From the NCBI RefSeq assembly GCF_023913775.1, contig NZ_JAMXAX010000062.1, positions 1-32,832 on the forward strand: 32,832 nucleotides of DNA. Reading direction: 5' to 3'. Positions 17,958 to 25,985 of this stretch are shown here, piece after piece (position 1 is the first letter of the stretch; each line of letters begins with the position of its first letter). A program made the position numbers and the translations under genes. The stretch comes from Acidovorax facilis. GTDB lineage: Bacteria; Pseudomonadota; Gammaproteobacteria; Burkholderiales; Burkholderiaceae_C. Below the pieces are notes generated by a model that was not told where the DNA came from, ran no database searches, and saw only the letters and a program-made list of their open reading frames with translations.

Positions 17958-19184
17958 CTAGCGACCAACCACCCCCAGCACGTCATAACACGCCCCCATG
18001 TTGTGATAGTCCACCTTCCCCGCATTGCTCTTCTCGCGGGTGGTGTTGCGGTTGTCGCGGTGCAGGATGCGAAACCACGCGCCGTGGTCGTGGTCCACAA
18101 AGTGGGCCCAGCAGTAGGCCCAGATGCGGTCGTACCACTGCCAGTAGCGCGCATGGCCCGTGCGCACGGCCAGCACGGCTGCGGCGGCCATGCTTTCGGC
18201 CTGCACCCAGTGGTATTTGCCGTCGTCGCAGATGCTGCCGTCGGGTGCCATGCCGTAGTACAGGCCGCCGTGTTCGGCATCCCAGCCGCGCTGCACGGCG
18301 GCATCAAACAGGCGCTGCGCACAGGGCAGGTGCCAGTCGGCCGGTAGCAAGGCATCGAGTTGCAGCAGCAGCTTGGCCCATTCGGTCTGGTGGCCGATCT
18401 GGTAGCCCCAGGGGCGGAAGATGTTGCTGCGGTCGTGGTGGTTGTAGTCCCAGTCCACCGACCAGTCGGCGTGAAAATGTTCCCACACCCAGCCTTCGGC
18501 GGCAGGGGCATGTTCAGCGGTAGATAACGCGGCCTGCCGCTGGCAGATGCCTTGCGCCAATTGTTCAGCACGCTCGATGTAGCGGCGCTCGCCCGTGGCA
18601 CGGAAGGCGGAGATCATGGCCTCGCAGGCGTGCATGTTGGCGTTCTGGCCCCTGTAACCCGTCAGCTGCCAATCGGGGCTGGCCTCGTCGGCATACAGGC
18701 CTGCGGCGGGTTGCCAAAAGTGCTGCTCGGCGGTGTCAAACGCTTCAGCCAGCCACTGGCGGGCTTCGGGCACTCCGGCCTCAAAGGCGCGGGCGTAAGC
18801 CAGCATCACAAAGGCCATGCCGTAGCAGTGGCGTGTGGCGTCTTGCACGGTGGCGCGGCCTTCATTCCAGTCGATCAGCCAGGCGTAGCCGCCCGTGGCG
18901 GGGTCGAGGAACGCGGTGCGGAGAAACTGCAGCGCGTGCAACATGCCGGCCTGGTAGCGCTGCTCGCCCGTGGTGCGGTACAGCATGGCGTGCGTGACCA
19001 CAAAACGGGTAGCGCTGACCAGGTGGCGGGTGCGCGTGTCGTACACCGTGCCGTCATCCAGGAAGAAGTGGTACTGGCCGCCCGTGGGATCGGTGGCCAC
19101 GGGGTCGTAGAACGCCATGGTGTCACGCAGATGCCGGCGCAAAAAGGCTGCGGAGCGGAAGTCCGGATAGGGCGGAATCGCCAT
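17958..19184 (-). CDS. AGE family sugar epimerase/isomerase
   Basis: A 408-residue (alpha/alpha)6-barrel protein of the N-acylglucosamine 2-epimerase family, which includes YihS-type mannose/fructose isomerases. Characteristic is NIFRPWGYQIGHQTEWAKLL, with the active-site His and Glu, plus YGMAFVMLAYARA and WVQAESMAAAAVL further on. The AGE family interconverts free aldoses and ketoses or epimerises amino sugars; the genomic setting among glucose/mannose catabolism genes favours a mannose or glucose to fructose isomerase. The ATG at 19184 has AGGAG nine bases upstream, and the long open frame above it overlaps pgi and is not used. It follows pgi by 112 nt in the same direction. The substrate is inference. 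Confidence 0.88.
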   Translation of the reverse strand: MAIPPYPDFRSAAFLRRHLRDTMAFYDPVATDPTGGQYHFFLDDGTVYDTRTRHLVSATRFVVTHAMLYRTTGEQRYQAGMLHALQFLRTAFLDPATGGYAWLIDWNEGRATVQDATRHCYGMAFVMLAYARAFEAGVPEARQWLAEAFDTAEQHFWQPAAGLYADEASPDWQLTGYRGQNANMHACEAMISAFRATGERRYIERAEQLAQGICQRQAALSTAEHAPAAEGWVWEHFHADWSVDWDYNHHDRSNIFRPWGYQIGHQTEWAKLLLQLDALLPADWHLPCAQRLFDAAVQRGWDAEHGGLYYGMAPDGSICDDGKYHWVQAESMAAAAVLAVRTGHARYWQWYDRIWAYCWAHFVDHDHGAWFRILHRDNRNTTREKSNAGKVDYHNMGACYDVLGVVGR

Positions 19185-19296
19185 GGGGGGTGTCTCCTGA
19201 TGCGTTAGCTGTAGGCCAGAAACCGGGCAGGCCTCTGTCGGCGGGGGGGGCTGGTCTGCCGCCAGCTCTGCCCCAAAACGAGCAATTTTCCGGGGG

Positions 19297-20859
19297 TCAG
19301 GCCGCGCTGCGCAGAAGGCCCAGCAGGCCGGCGGTCGAGCCATCCAGCCCCGCCACATCGCCACTCTCCAGCCGCGCTTCCAGGTCCTTGGCCAGCACCT
19401 TGCCCAGCTCCACGCCCCACTGGTCAAAGCTGTTGATGCCCCACAGGCTGCCGCTCACGAAGACGCGGTGCTCCTGCAGCGCGATCAGCGCGCCCAGCGA
19501 TGCGGGGGTGAGTGCATCCAGCAACAAGAAGGTGCTGGGCCGGTTGCCCGGGAAGTGGCGGTGGCCGTCTTCGCCTTCTTTGCCCACCATCAGCGCCTGG
19601 GCCTGCGCCAGGGCGTTGGCCAGCAGCTTGTTGTGGTGGCCCTCCAGGGGGTGGGTGGGCTGGCGCACGGCGATGAGTTCCAGCGGCAGCACGTCGGTGC
19701 CCTGGTGCAGCATCTGAAAAAAAGCGTGCTGGCCGTTGGTGCCCGGCTCGCCCCACAGCACGGGCGACGTGGCGTAGGGCAGCGGCTGGCCATCCAGCCC
19801 CACGCGCTTGCCATTGCTCTCCATCTCGAGCTGCTGCAGATAGGCCGGCAGGCGGCGCAGCGCCGCGTGGTAGGGCGCGATGCAGCGGCTGGTGAAGCCA
19901 TGGAAGTTGCGGTACCAGATGTCCAGCAGGCCCAGCCGCACGGGCAGGTTCTGCGCCAGGGGTGCGGTACGGAAGTGCTCGTCCATGGCATGGGCACCGG
20001 CCAGCAGATCGCGGAAGCCCTCGGAGCCAATCGCGATCGCAATGGGCAGGCCGATGGCCGACCACAGCGAGTAGCGCCCGCCCACCCAGTCCCAGAAGCC
20101 GAACGTGGTGGTAATGCCCAGCGCCTGGGCGGCGTCGACATTGGTGGTCAGTGCCGCAAAGTGGCGCCCCACATCCTGACCGCCTTGCGCGGCAAACCAG
20201 GCCAGCGCCGAGCGCGCGTTGGTCATGGTTTCTGCGGTGGTGAAGGTTTTGGAGGCGATGAGGAACAGCGTGCTCTCGGGCTTGAGCGTGCGCAGTGTGG
20301 TGTGCAGCTCATGCCCGTCCACGTTGGAGACAAAGTGCAGCCGCTTGCCCGGTGCGCGGAACTGATCCAGCGCCAGCACGGCCATGTGCGGGCCCAGGTC
20401 CGAGCCACCGATGCCGATGTTCACCACGTCGGTGATGGCGCCATCCGCACGCACCGTGTCGGCATAGGCCAGCACGGCATCCAGCGTGGTGTGCACCTGG
20501 TCCAGCTTCTGCGCAATGTCCGGCCCGTCGCCGGGCAACGCCAGGCCCCGGGGCCGGCGCAGCAGCGTGTGCAGCACGGCGCGGCCTTCGGTGCTGTTGA
20601 TGGGCTGGCCGCCGAACATGGCGTCGCGGTGCTGCGTGAGGCCACAGGCACGGGCCATGTCCAGCAGCAGTGTTTCAGTGGCAGCGTCCCACAGGTTCTT
20701 GGACAGATCCGCAAACACCTCGGGCGCATGCTGGCTGAAGTGCCCGAAGCGCTGCGCATCGCTGGCAAAGGCCTCCCGCAGATCCAGGCGGCTGCCATCT
20801 GCGGAGAACGCGGCCTGCAACTGAGGCCACTGCGGAGTTTGGTCGCAACGGAGGGACAT
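19297..20859 (-). CDS. pgi: Glucose-6-phosphate isomerase
   Basis: A 520-residue phosphoglucose isomerase interconverting glucose-6-phosphate and fructose-6-phosphate. Visible are NIGIGGSDLGPHM, SKTFTTAETMTNA, the catalytic GEPGTNGQHAFFQMLHQGT region with Glu and His, and the C-terminal signature GSLWGINSFDQWGVELGK with the Lys of KVLAKDLE. The start MSLRCDQTPQWPQL at 20859 is the conserved N-terminus; the frame above is part of the divergent promoter region. It lacks a strong Shine-Dalgarno. It is divergent from zwf, with two HexR-like sites between, and followed by the AGE isomerase gene. In an ED organism it recycles fructose-6-phosphate and feeds ManC. Confidence 0.96.
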   Translation of the reverse strand: MSLRCDQTPQWPQLQAAFSADGSRLDLREAFASDAQRFGHFSQHAPEVFADLSKNLWDAATETLLLDMARACGLTQHRDAMFGGQPINSTEGRAVLHTLLRRPRGLALPGDGPDIAQKLDQVHTTLDAVLAYADTVRADGAITDVVNIGIGGSDLGPHMAVLALDQFRAPGKRLHFVSNVDGHELHTTLRTLKPESTLFLIASKTFTTAETMTNARSALAWFAAQGGQDVGRHFAALTTNVDAAQALGITTTFGFWDWVGGRYSLWSAIGLPIAIAIGSEGFRDLLAGAHAMDEHFRTAPLAQNLPVRLGLLDIWYRNFHGFTSRCIAPYHAALRRLPAYLQQLEMESNGKRVGLDGQPLPYATSPVLWGEPGTNGQHAFFQMLHQGTDVLPLELIAVRQPTHPLEGHHNKLLANALAQAQALMVGKEGEDGHRHFPGNRPSTFLLLDALTPASLGALIALQEHRVFVSGSLWGINSFDQWGVELGKVLAKDLEARLESGDVAGLDGSTAGLLGLLRSAA

Positions 20860-20898
20860 GGTGGATTCAGGATGTGGGGAGGTGAAAACCGGCGAGAT

Positions 20899-20913
20899 AG
20901 TAACTTGATTACA
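20899..20913. promoter_or_regulatory. HexR-like operator, pgi side
   Basis: AGTAACTTGATTACA, a near-palindrome (GTAA / TTAC arms) matching 11 of 15 bases of the HexR-type TGTAATTAAATTACA as I remember it. It lies about 9 nt downstream of the predicted pgi -10 box, where a bound repressor would block transcription. Confidence 0.65.
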
Positions 20914-20921
20914 CAATTTAT

Positions 20922-20950
20922 CCGATAATTTTCTGCACACGAACTGTCAA
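20922..20950 (-). promoter_or_regulatory. Predicted pgi promoter
   Basis: On the minus strand, a perfect -35 TTGACA (20945-20950) is followed after 17 bp by TATCGG (20922-20927), a weak -10 that keeps only the first three consensus bases. A weak -10 beside an operator suits a regulated promoter. No transcription start is known. Confidence 0.45.
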
Positions 20951-20957
20951 AAAACGT

Positions 20958-20987
20958 TTTACATCCTCTACAGCTACACAATTCAAT
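20958..20987 (+). promoter_or_regulatory. Possible zwf promoter
   Basis: TTTACA (20958-20963) and TTCAAT (20982-20987) with an 18-bp spacer, 5 of 6 and 4 of 6 consensus bases. The HexR-like site begins at the last base of this -10, consistent with repression. The match is modest. Confidence 0.35.
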
Positions 20988-21001
20988 GTAACGAGATTAC
21001 A
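20987..21001. promoter_or_regulatory. HexR-like operator, zwf side
   Basis: TGTAACGAGATTACA has perfect 5-bp palindromic arms (TGTAA / TTACA) around CGAGA, and matches 12 of 15 bases of TGTAATTAAATTACA. It sits 45 nt before the zwf ATG. zwf is a classic HexR target in proteobacteria, which supports the assignment; hexR itself is not in the window. Confidence 0.75.
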
Positions 21002-21046
21002 ATTTCCTGCCTCAGACGCACAACAACACCCTGATACGGAGACCCC

Positions 21047-22501
21047 ATGAGTTTTGACCTTGTCCTGTTTGGTGGAACAGGTGATCTGGCCTGGCGCAAG
21101 CTCATGCCCGCATTGTTTCAGGCATTCCGGCACGGAACGCTGCCCGAAGGGGGCCGCATCATTGCCGTGGCGCGCGACGAGCTGAGCCATGAACAATACC
21201 GCAGCCTGATCCAGTCGCGTTTTGACAGCGTGGAACTGGCCAAGCGCCCCACTCCGGACGAGTTTGAACGCTTTGGCGCGCTGCTGCACTACCTGCGCAT
21301 GGACCTGTCCAAAACCGAGGACTACGCCAGCCTGGCCGCCATGCTGCGCGAGCGCAATGCCGAATCGGTGGTGATGTATGTGGCCACCGCGCCCAGCCTG
21401 TTCACCAATGTGTGCGAGCAGATCGCCGCCGTGGGCCTGAACGGACCCACCACCCGCGTGGTACTGGAAAAGCCGCTGGGCCACGACCTCAAATCCAATC
21501 AGGCCATCAACGACACGCTGCGCCGCGTGCTGAAGGAAGAGCAGGTCTTTCGCATCGACCACTACCTGGGCAAGCCGTCGGTGCAGAACCTGTTTGCCAT
21601 GCGTTTTGGCAATGCCCTGTTCGAGCCCCTGTGGCGGCGCGAAACCATTGCCAACATCCAGATCACCATTGCCGAAGAACTGGGCGTGGAAACGCGCGGC
21701 GCGTTCTACGACCAGACCGGCGCGCTGCGCGACATGGTGCAAAACCACGCGCTGCAGCTCCTGTGCGCGATTGGCATGGAGCCACCCATCAACTCCAGCG
21801 CCAACGCCATCCGCGACGAGAAGCTAAAAGTGCTGCAGTCGCTCAAGCCCTGGAGCATGGAAACCATCGGTCAGCATGTGATTCGCGGGCAATACGCAGC
21901 GGGCAAACACCAGGGCCAAATGGTGCCGGGCTACGCGCAGGAAAAAGGCGTGGCTGCCGGTAGCACCACCGAGACCTTTGTGGCGCTGCGCACCGAGATC
22001 AGTAACTGGCGCTGGGCTGGCGTGCCGTTCTACATTCGCACCGGCAAACGGCTGGCAGGGCGCGACGCGCACATCGTCGTCAACTTTCGGCCCGTGCCAC
22101 ACCCCATTTTCAGAACGCCTGCAGGTGCTGCCAACCGGCTCGTGATCAACCTGCAGCCCAAGGACGGACTGGAGCTGCACCTGCTGGCCCAGGGCGCCGC
22201 CCAGCACCAGGCCGAGCCCGCCCTGTCGCAGGTGCACCTGAACCTGGACTTTGACCAGCGCTTTGGCACCGAACGCGTGGGCGCCTACGAGCGCCTGCTG
22301 CTGGACGTGATTGCGGGGCGCCTGAATCTGTTTGTGCGCAGTGACGAACAGGAAGAAGCCTGGCGCTGGGTGGAGCCCATCCTGCAGCACTGGAAGAACG
22401 ATCCGGTGGGACCACGCCCGTACATGGCAGGCAGCTGGGGGCCGAGCTCGGCCAGTGCAATGATTGCGCGCGATGGGTATTGCTGGAGTGAGGAGATGTG
22501 A
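21047..22501 (+). CDS. zwf: Glucose-6-phosphate 1-dehydrogenase
   Basis: A 484-residue enzyme oxidising glucose-6-phosphate to 6-phosphogluconolactone with NAD(P)+. The dinucleotide-binding loop is FGGTGDLAWRKLMPALF (8-24), the active-site signature is RIDHYLGK (about 167-174), and KPLGHDL supplies the conserved Lys-Pro. The length is normal. The ATG at 21047 has GGAG five bases upstream. It is the entry enzyme of the ED route whose next steps (edd, eda) lie 5-7 kb to the left. Unlike in many proteobacteria, no pgl follows it; the next thing downstream is a dispersed repeat and a terminator. Confidence 0.97.
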   Translation: MSFDLVLFGGTGDLAWRKLMPALFQAFRHGTLPEGGRIIAVARDELSHEQYRSLIQSRFDSVELAKRPTPDEFERFGALLHYLRMDLSKTEDYASLAAMLRERNAESVVMYVATAPSLFTNVCEQIAAVGLNGPTTRVVLEKPLGHDLKSNQAINDTLRRVLKEEQVFRIDHYLGKPSVQNLFAMRFGNALFEPLWRRETIANIQITIAEELGVETRGAFYDQTGALRDMVQNHALQLLCAIGMEPPINSSANAIRDEKLKVLQSLKPWSMETIGQHVIRGQYAAGKHQGQMVPGYAQEKGVAAGSTTETFVALRTEISNWRWAGVPFYIRTGKRLAGRDAHIVVNFRPVPHPIFRTPAGAANRLVINLQPKDGLELHLLAQGAAQHQAEPALSQVHLNLDFDQRFGTERVGAYERLLLDVIAGRLNLFVRSDEQEEAWRWVEPILQHWKNDPVGPRPYMAGSWGPSSASAMIARDGYCWSEEM

Positions 22502-22580
22502 CCTCTTGAGGCGCGGCGCGCCTTCCCCGTATAGGGGCGACGCTCCCAGCGCGGCGGGGCGGCCCTTGCGCGGGAGCACT
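22502..22580. repeat. Dispersed GC-rich repeat, family B, copy 1
   Basis: Directly after the zwf stop: TTGAGGCGC, CGCGCCTTCCCC, an internal hairpin-prone segment, and GCGGGGCGGCCCTTGCGCGG. The 5' and 3' blocks are shared with the copy at 31360, in the same order, while the middle differs. Comparable gene-end repeats occur in Comamonadaceae genomes as far as I recall. Confidence 0.65.
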
Positions 22581-22627
22581 GGCCTATGCAGCGCGTGTTT
22601 GAGACACTGTTGGCGCAAGCAGAAAGC

Positions 22628-22657
22628 AAAACGGGCTCCCATCTGGGAGCCCGTTTT
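22628..22657. terminator. Bidirectional terminator between zwf and the DUF4148 gene
   Basis: A perfect 13-bp stem AAAACGGGCTCCC (22628-22640) with its complement at 22645-22657 and an ATCT loop. The A and T ends make it usable in both directions, between the convergent zwf and DUF4148 genes. Confidence 0.9.
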
Positions 22658-22760
22658 CATGCATGCAATCGTCGTTGCACGTCGTGTGTGGGGAAACACT
22701 CCCCATGGCAGCAGCACCCGCGAAGTGCCGCCACCATGGGAAGGCCCGCAACTGCGTCAA

Positions 22761-23054
22761 TTACATGGCGCCGATTTCGCCAGAAGAGATCTGGCCAGTG
22801 CGCAGGGCTTCAGCAGCCTGGGCACGCACCGCAGCGCGGTCAGCGGTGGACTTGTAGGTCACCACACGCGAGCCAGCAGGCTCGATGGAGCGGGTCTGTG
22901 CCACGGTAGCGGCTTCAGCAGCCACTTCAGCGCGGGTGCGGTTCGTGTCGAACTTGGTGGCGAACTGCGAAGCATCGGCTTCGTCAGCCTGGGCACCGAA
23001 AGAAGCGAAAGCGGCAACGGCGGCGATGGAGAGGAAACGTGCGGTGTTGTTCAT
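22761..23054 (-). CDS. DUF4148 family small exported protein
   Basis: A 97-residue protein with a clear signal peptide (MNNTARFLSIAAVAAFASFGAQA) and a helical mature part rich in Ala, with TRAEVAAEAATVAQTRSIEPAG and a final ALRTGQISSGEIGAM. This pattern, with RAEV...A near the middle, fits DUF4148, small periplasmic proteins common and often multi-copy in Burkholderiales; their function is not established. The ATG at 23054 has AAGGA eight bases upstream. It is convergent with zwf and a single-gene unit. The 264-bp gap to its right holds its promoter region and the terminator of the glk unit. Confidence 0.82.
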   Translation of the reverse strand: MNNTARFLSIAAVAAFASFGAQADEADASQFATKFDTNRTRAEVAAEAATVAQTRSIEPAGSRVVTYKSTADRAAVRAQAAEALRTGQISSGEIGAM

Positions 23055-23260
23055 GATGAAAATCCTTGAAGTTAAAAAAGCGTCTCAATAAAAGCCGGGA
23101 CAAAAACCGTTCTTGAACCGGGTTCGGTGAGTCGCCTTGCGGGTTCGGCTCATCGATGGGTTGAACTGTACGCCGCTGTTGGCCAGAGAAAAACCACTCA
23201 GTCGCAAACTGACTGTTCCAGTTTTGAAAACAATACTGCGAGAACTGACAGCCCACGCTG

Positions 23261-23297
23261 CAAAGAAAAATGCCGCCCAGGTTGCCCTGTGCGGCAT
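23261..23297 (-). terminator. Terminator after glk and the VOC gene
   Basis: Arms ATGCCGC (23270-23276) and GCGGCAT (23291-23297) with an inner CAGG/CCTG pairing. On the minus strand they are followed by TTTTTCTTTG. It lies 22 nt beyond the VOC stop. Confidence 0.75.
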
Positions 23298-23318
23298 GGC
23301 GCTCTGCAAAGGCGCTGG

Positions 23319-23735
23319 CTATACCGGCCTTGGGCCTACCAGTTCAATGGGCAGGCCATCGGGATCTGCAAAAAAGGTGAACAGCGCGCCGGTAAACGGA
23401 TCGACCCGCACCGGCTCCGCCGCCACACCGTGCGCGGCCAGGGCCAGAAGGCTGGCCTCCATGTCGGCCACGCGCAGAGCCAGATGGCGCAGGCCACAGG
23501 CCTCGGGGTACGACGGGCGCGCCGGGGAGTTGGGGAAGGAAAAAAGCTCCACCTGCGTGCCATCGGGCAGTTGCAGATCCAGCTTGTACGACTGCCGCTC
23601 CGCCCGAAAGACTTCGTTCACCACCCGCAGACCCAGCACCTCGGTGTAGAAGCGGCGCGAGCGGGCATAGTCGCTGGCGATGATGGCCACATGGTGCACA
23701 CCGCTGACCTGCAGCGCGGCGGGGCCGTCGCTCAT
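23319..23735 (-). CDS. VOC family (glyoxalase I-like) protein
   Basis: A 138-residue vicinal-oxygen-chelate protein made of two beta-alpha-beta-beta-beta modules: VHHVAIIASDYARSRRFYTEVLG at the N-terminus with a metal-ligand His, VELFSFP in the middle with a Glu, GLRHLALRVAD with the second His, and TFFADPDGLPIELVG with the last Glu. The pattern resembles the YaeR/GloA2 subgroup, whose substrate is not settled. Its start overlaps the glk stop by 4 nt (ATGA), so it is translated with glk. A role in methylglyoxal detoxification during sugar catabolism is plausible but unproven. Confidence 0.88.
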   Translation of the reverse strand: MSDGPAALQVSGVHHVAIIASDYARSRRFYTEVLGLRVVNEVFRAERQSYKLDLQLPDGTQVELFSFPNSPARPSYPEACGLRHLALRVADMEASLLALAAHGVAAEPVRVDPFTGALFTFFADPDGLPIELVGPRPV

Positions 23736-24709
23736 CCCTCAGAGCCCGCGATGTCAAGCGCGCGCGACGCGCCATACAGCGCTGGCGTGGCGCTGGGGTC
23801 GATGATCCAGCACGGGATGGACGCGAGGTAGGGCTGAAAGCGGCCCTTGGACTCGAACCGCGCGCGGAACGAGGATTTGTCAAACCACGTGCCCAGGCGC
23901 GGCACCATGCCACCACCAATGAAAACGCCTCCGCGCGCCCCCAGGGTGAGGGCCAGGTTGCCCGCCACGCTGCCCAGAAAGCCGCAGAAAAGATCCAGCG
24001 CCTCCAGCGCCAGCACGTCGCTGGACTGCAGGGCCAGCTCAGTCACCTGGGAGGCCGAGCTGACCTCCTTGCCACCCCGCTGCGCGAGGCGGCGCAGCGC
24101 GTGGTACAGGTCCACCAGCCCCGCACCACACACAGCGCGCTCGGCCGACACATGGCCGTAGCGCTCCTGCAGGATGGCCAGCACGTCGAATTCGCGCTGC
24201 GTCTGCGCCGCCAGCGACACATGCCCACCCTCCCCCGACAAGGGCACGCCGTTGCTGGAGCCGGGCGGGAACACCAGCCCCGACACACCCAGGCCCGTGC
24301 CTGGGCCCAGCAGCGCAATCGCAGCACCCGGCACGGCCTCGCCGCCGCCCACGGGGCGCAGCAGGTCGGGCGTCAGCAGGGGCAGCGCCAGTGCCAATGC
24401 GGTGAAGTCGTTGATGACCACGAGCCGCTCGAAACCAAACGCCTCGCGCACCGCGCGCTGCGAAAAGCTCCAGCTGTGGTTGGTCATGCGGATCGCGTCG
24501 CCCGTGACGGGGTTGGCAATGCCGAAAGCCGCCTCGCGCGGGGTGGGCACACCCACTTCTTTCAGATAGGCCGCCAGCGCGGCGTCCACGGTGGGGAACT
24601 GCGCGCAGGGCAGCACCCGCGTGTCGTTCAAGGGGCCGCCCGGCTCGTTCTGCCAGGCCAGTCGGATGTTGGTGCCGCCGATGTCGGCGAGGAGGCGCTG
24701 AGGTTGCAT
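23732..24709 (-). CDS. glk: Glucokinase
   Basis: About 325 residues of the bacterial Glk (ROK-unrelated) family, phosphorylating glucose with ATP. LLADIGGTNIRLAW is the phosphate-1 motif, LVVINDFTALALALPLL carries the catalytic Asp, LGPGTGLGVSGLV is phosphate-2, GEGGHVSLAAQTQ follows, and GGVFIGGGMVPR is the adenosine motif. I place the start at MQPQRLLADIGG (ATG at 24709); a GTG at 24736 gives nine more residues, and neither has a clear ribosome binding site. It is followed by the overlapping VOC gene and preceded, 200 nt upstream, by the ABC ATPase gene in the same direction, with repeat copy 4 between. Confidence 0.94.
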   Translation of the reverse strand: MQPQRLLADIGGTNIRLAWQNEPGGPLNDTRVLPCAQFPTVDAALAAYLKEVGVPTPREAAFGIANPVTGDAIRMTNHSWSFSQRAVREAFGFERLVVINDFTALALALPLLTPDLLRPVGGGEAVPGAAIALLGPGTGLGVSGLVFPPGSSNGVPLSGEGGHVSLAAQTQREFDVLAILQERYGHVSAERAVCGAGLVDLYHALRRLAQRGGKEVSSASQVTELALQSSDVLALEALDLFCGFLGSVAGNLALTLGARGGVFIGGGMVPRLGTWFDKSSFRARFESKGRFQPYLASIPCWIIDPSATPALYGASRALDIAGSEG

Positions 24710-24780
24710 AGGAAAAAGATGGAGGCCAAAGGTCACGCGCCCCGCTGCCCTGTGGCAGACGGCGGCCCGTGGATCGCGAA

Positions 24781-24840
24781 TGCTACTATTTATATAGCTA
24801 CTCGCGCTTTATGGATAAGCGCTGGAGCCTCTTTTTACCT
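24781..24840. repeat. Dispersed intergenic palindromic repeat, family A, copy 4
   Basis: TGCTACTATT, TATAGCTACT, arms GCGCTT (24804-24809) and AAGCGC (24817-24822), then GCTGGAGCC and CTTTTT. It lies between the ABC ATPase and glk genes. Confidence 0.85.
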
Positions 24841-24909
24841 GAATTACCCCTTCAGGCAAAGACCAAAGTCCCTTCTTGCAGCGACCCAGGGGCCGGGGCT
24901 CCCAACCGC

Positions 24910-25977
24910 TCAGCCTGTCAATCGATCTTCGGACTTGGCGTCGAACCAGTGGGCGTTGGCGGGCTCTACCGCCAGGCCCACGGCGTCGCCGGGCTGCACG
25001 CGGGTCTGGGCGTCGGTGCGCAGCGTAACGCTGCCTGCGGCGGTGTCCACCATCACATAGGTGTCGGGGCCCGTGGGCTCCACCACGCTGACCCGCCCGC
25101 GCCAGGGGGCAGTCTCCTGCATCACCAGGTGCTCAGGGCGCACGCCCAGCAGCACCTCGTTAGCACTGGATGGTGGAGGCGCCAGGTTCAACGCCGCACC
25201 CTGGATGCCAAACTGCCCGCCCGTGACCGCGCCACGCAGCAGGTTCATGGTGGGCGAGCCGATGAAGGTGGCCACGTAGGTATTGGCCGGGCGGTTGTAG
25301 ATCTCGTCGGGCGTGCCCAGCTGCTGCACCACGCCGCCCTTCATCACCGCGATGCGCGAACCCAGGGTCATGGCTTCGACCTGGTCATGCGTCACGTACA
25401 CGCTGGTGATGCCGCTGGCCTGGTGCAGGCGCTTGATCTCGGCGCGCATCTCCACGCGCAGCTTGGCGTCGAGGTTGGACAGCGGTTCGTCAAACAAGAA
25501 GAGCTGCGGCTGGCGCGCCAGGGCCCGGCCCATGGCCACGCGCTGGCGCTGGCCGCCCGAGAGCTGGCTGGGGCGGCGGTCGAGCAGGTGACTGATCTGC
25601 AGCATGGCTGCGACTTCGTCGATGCGCTTTTGGCGCTCTGGCTTGGGCATCTTGCGCATCTCCAGCGCAAAGCCAATGTTGTCGGCCACAGAGAGCGTGG
25701 GGTACAGCGCGTAGCTCTGGAACACCATGGCGATGTCACGGTCGCGCGGGGGCATGCCCACCACGTTCTTGCCACCGATGCGGATCTCGCCTTCGGTGGG
25801 CTCGTCCAGGCCCGCAATGATGTTGAGCAACGTGGATTTGCCGCAGCCCGAGGGGCCGACCAGGATCAGGAACTCGCCCGGTGCCACGTGGATGTCGATC
25901 TTGCGCAGCACTTCCACGCTCTTGTCACCCTTGCCAAAGCGCTTGTTGATGCCCGCGATGTCCAATGAAGACGCCAT
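24910..25977 (-). CDS. Sugar ABC transporter ATP-binding protein (MalK/UgpC type)
   Basis: A 355-residue CUT1-class ATPase. Walker A GPSGCGKST (about 42-50), Q-loop VFQSYALYP, signature LSGGQRQRVAMGRALAR, Walker B LFLFDEPLSNLDAKLR, switch VTHDQVEAMTL, and a C-terminal TOBE-type regulatory domain with LGVRPEHL. It powers the import complex formed by the two permeases just upstream. The ATG at 25977 has AAGGA a few bases upstream, 8 nt after the preceding permease stop; the open frame above belongs to that permease's other frame. It is the last gene of the transport run; glk follows after 200 nt. Confidence 0.95.
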   Translation of the reverse strand: MASSLDIAGINKRFGKGDKSVEVLRKIDIHVAPGEFLILVGPSGCGKSTLLNIIAGLDEPTEGEIRIGGKNVVGMPPRDRDIAMVFQSYALYPTLSVADNIGFALEMRKMPKPERQKRIDEVAAMLQISHLLDRRPSQLSGGQRQRVAMGRALARQPQLFLFDEPLSNLDAKLRVEMRAEIKRLHQASGITSVYVTHDQVEAMTLGSRIAVMKGGVVQQLGTPDEIYNRPANTYVATFIGSPTMNLLRGAVTGGQFGIQGAALNLAPPPSSANEVLLGVRPEHLVMQETAPWRGRVSVVEPTGPDTYVMVDTAAGSVTLRTDAQTRVQPGDAVGLAVEPANAHWFDAKSEDRLTG

Positions 25978-25985
25978 GATTTTCC

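Noticed and set aside
19468..20928. 486-residue open frame opposite pgi
   Set aside because: Antisense shadow; pgi has all its signatures.
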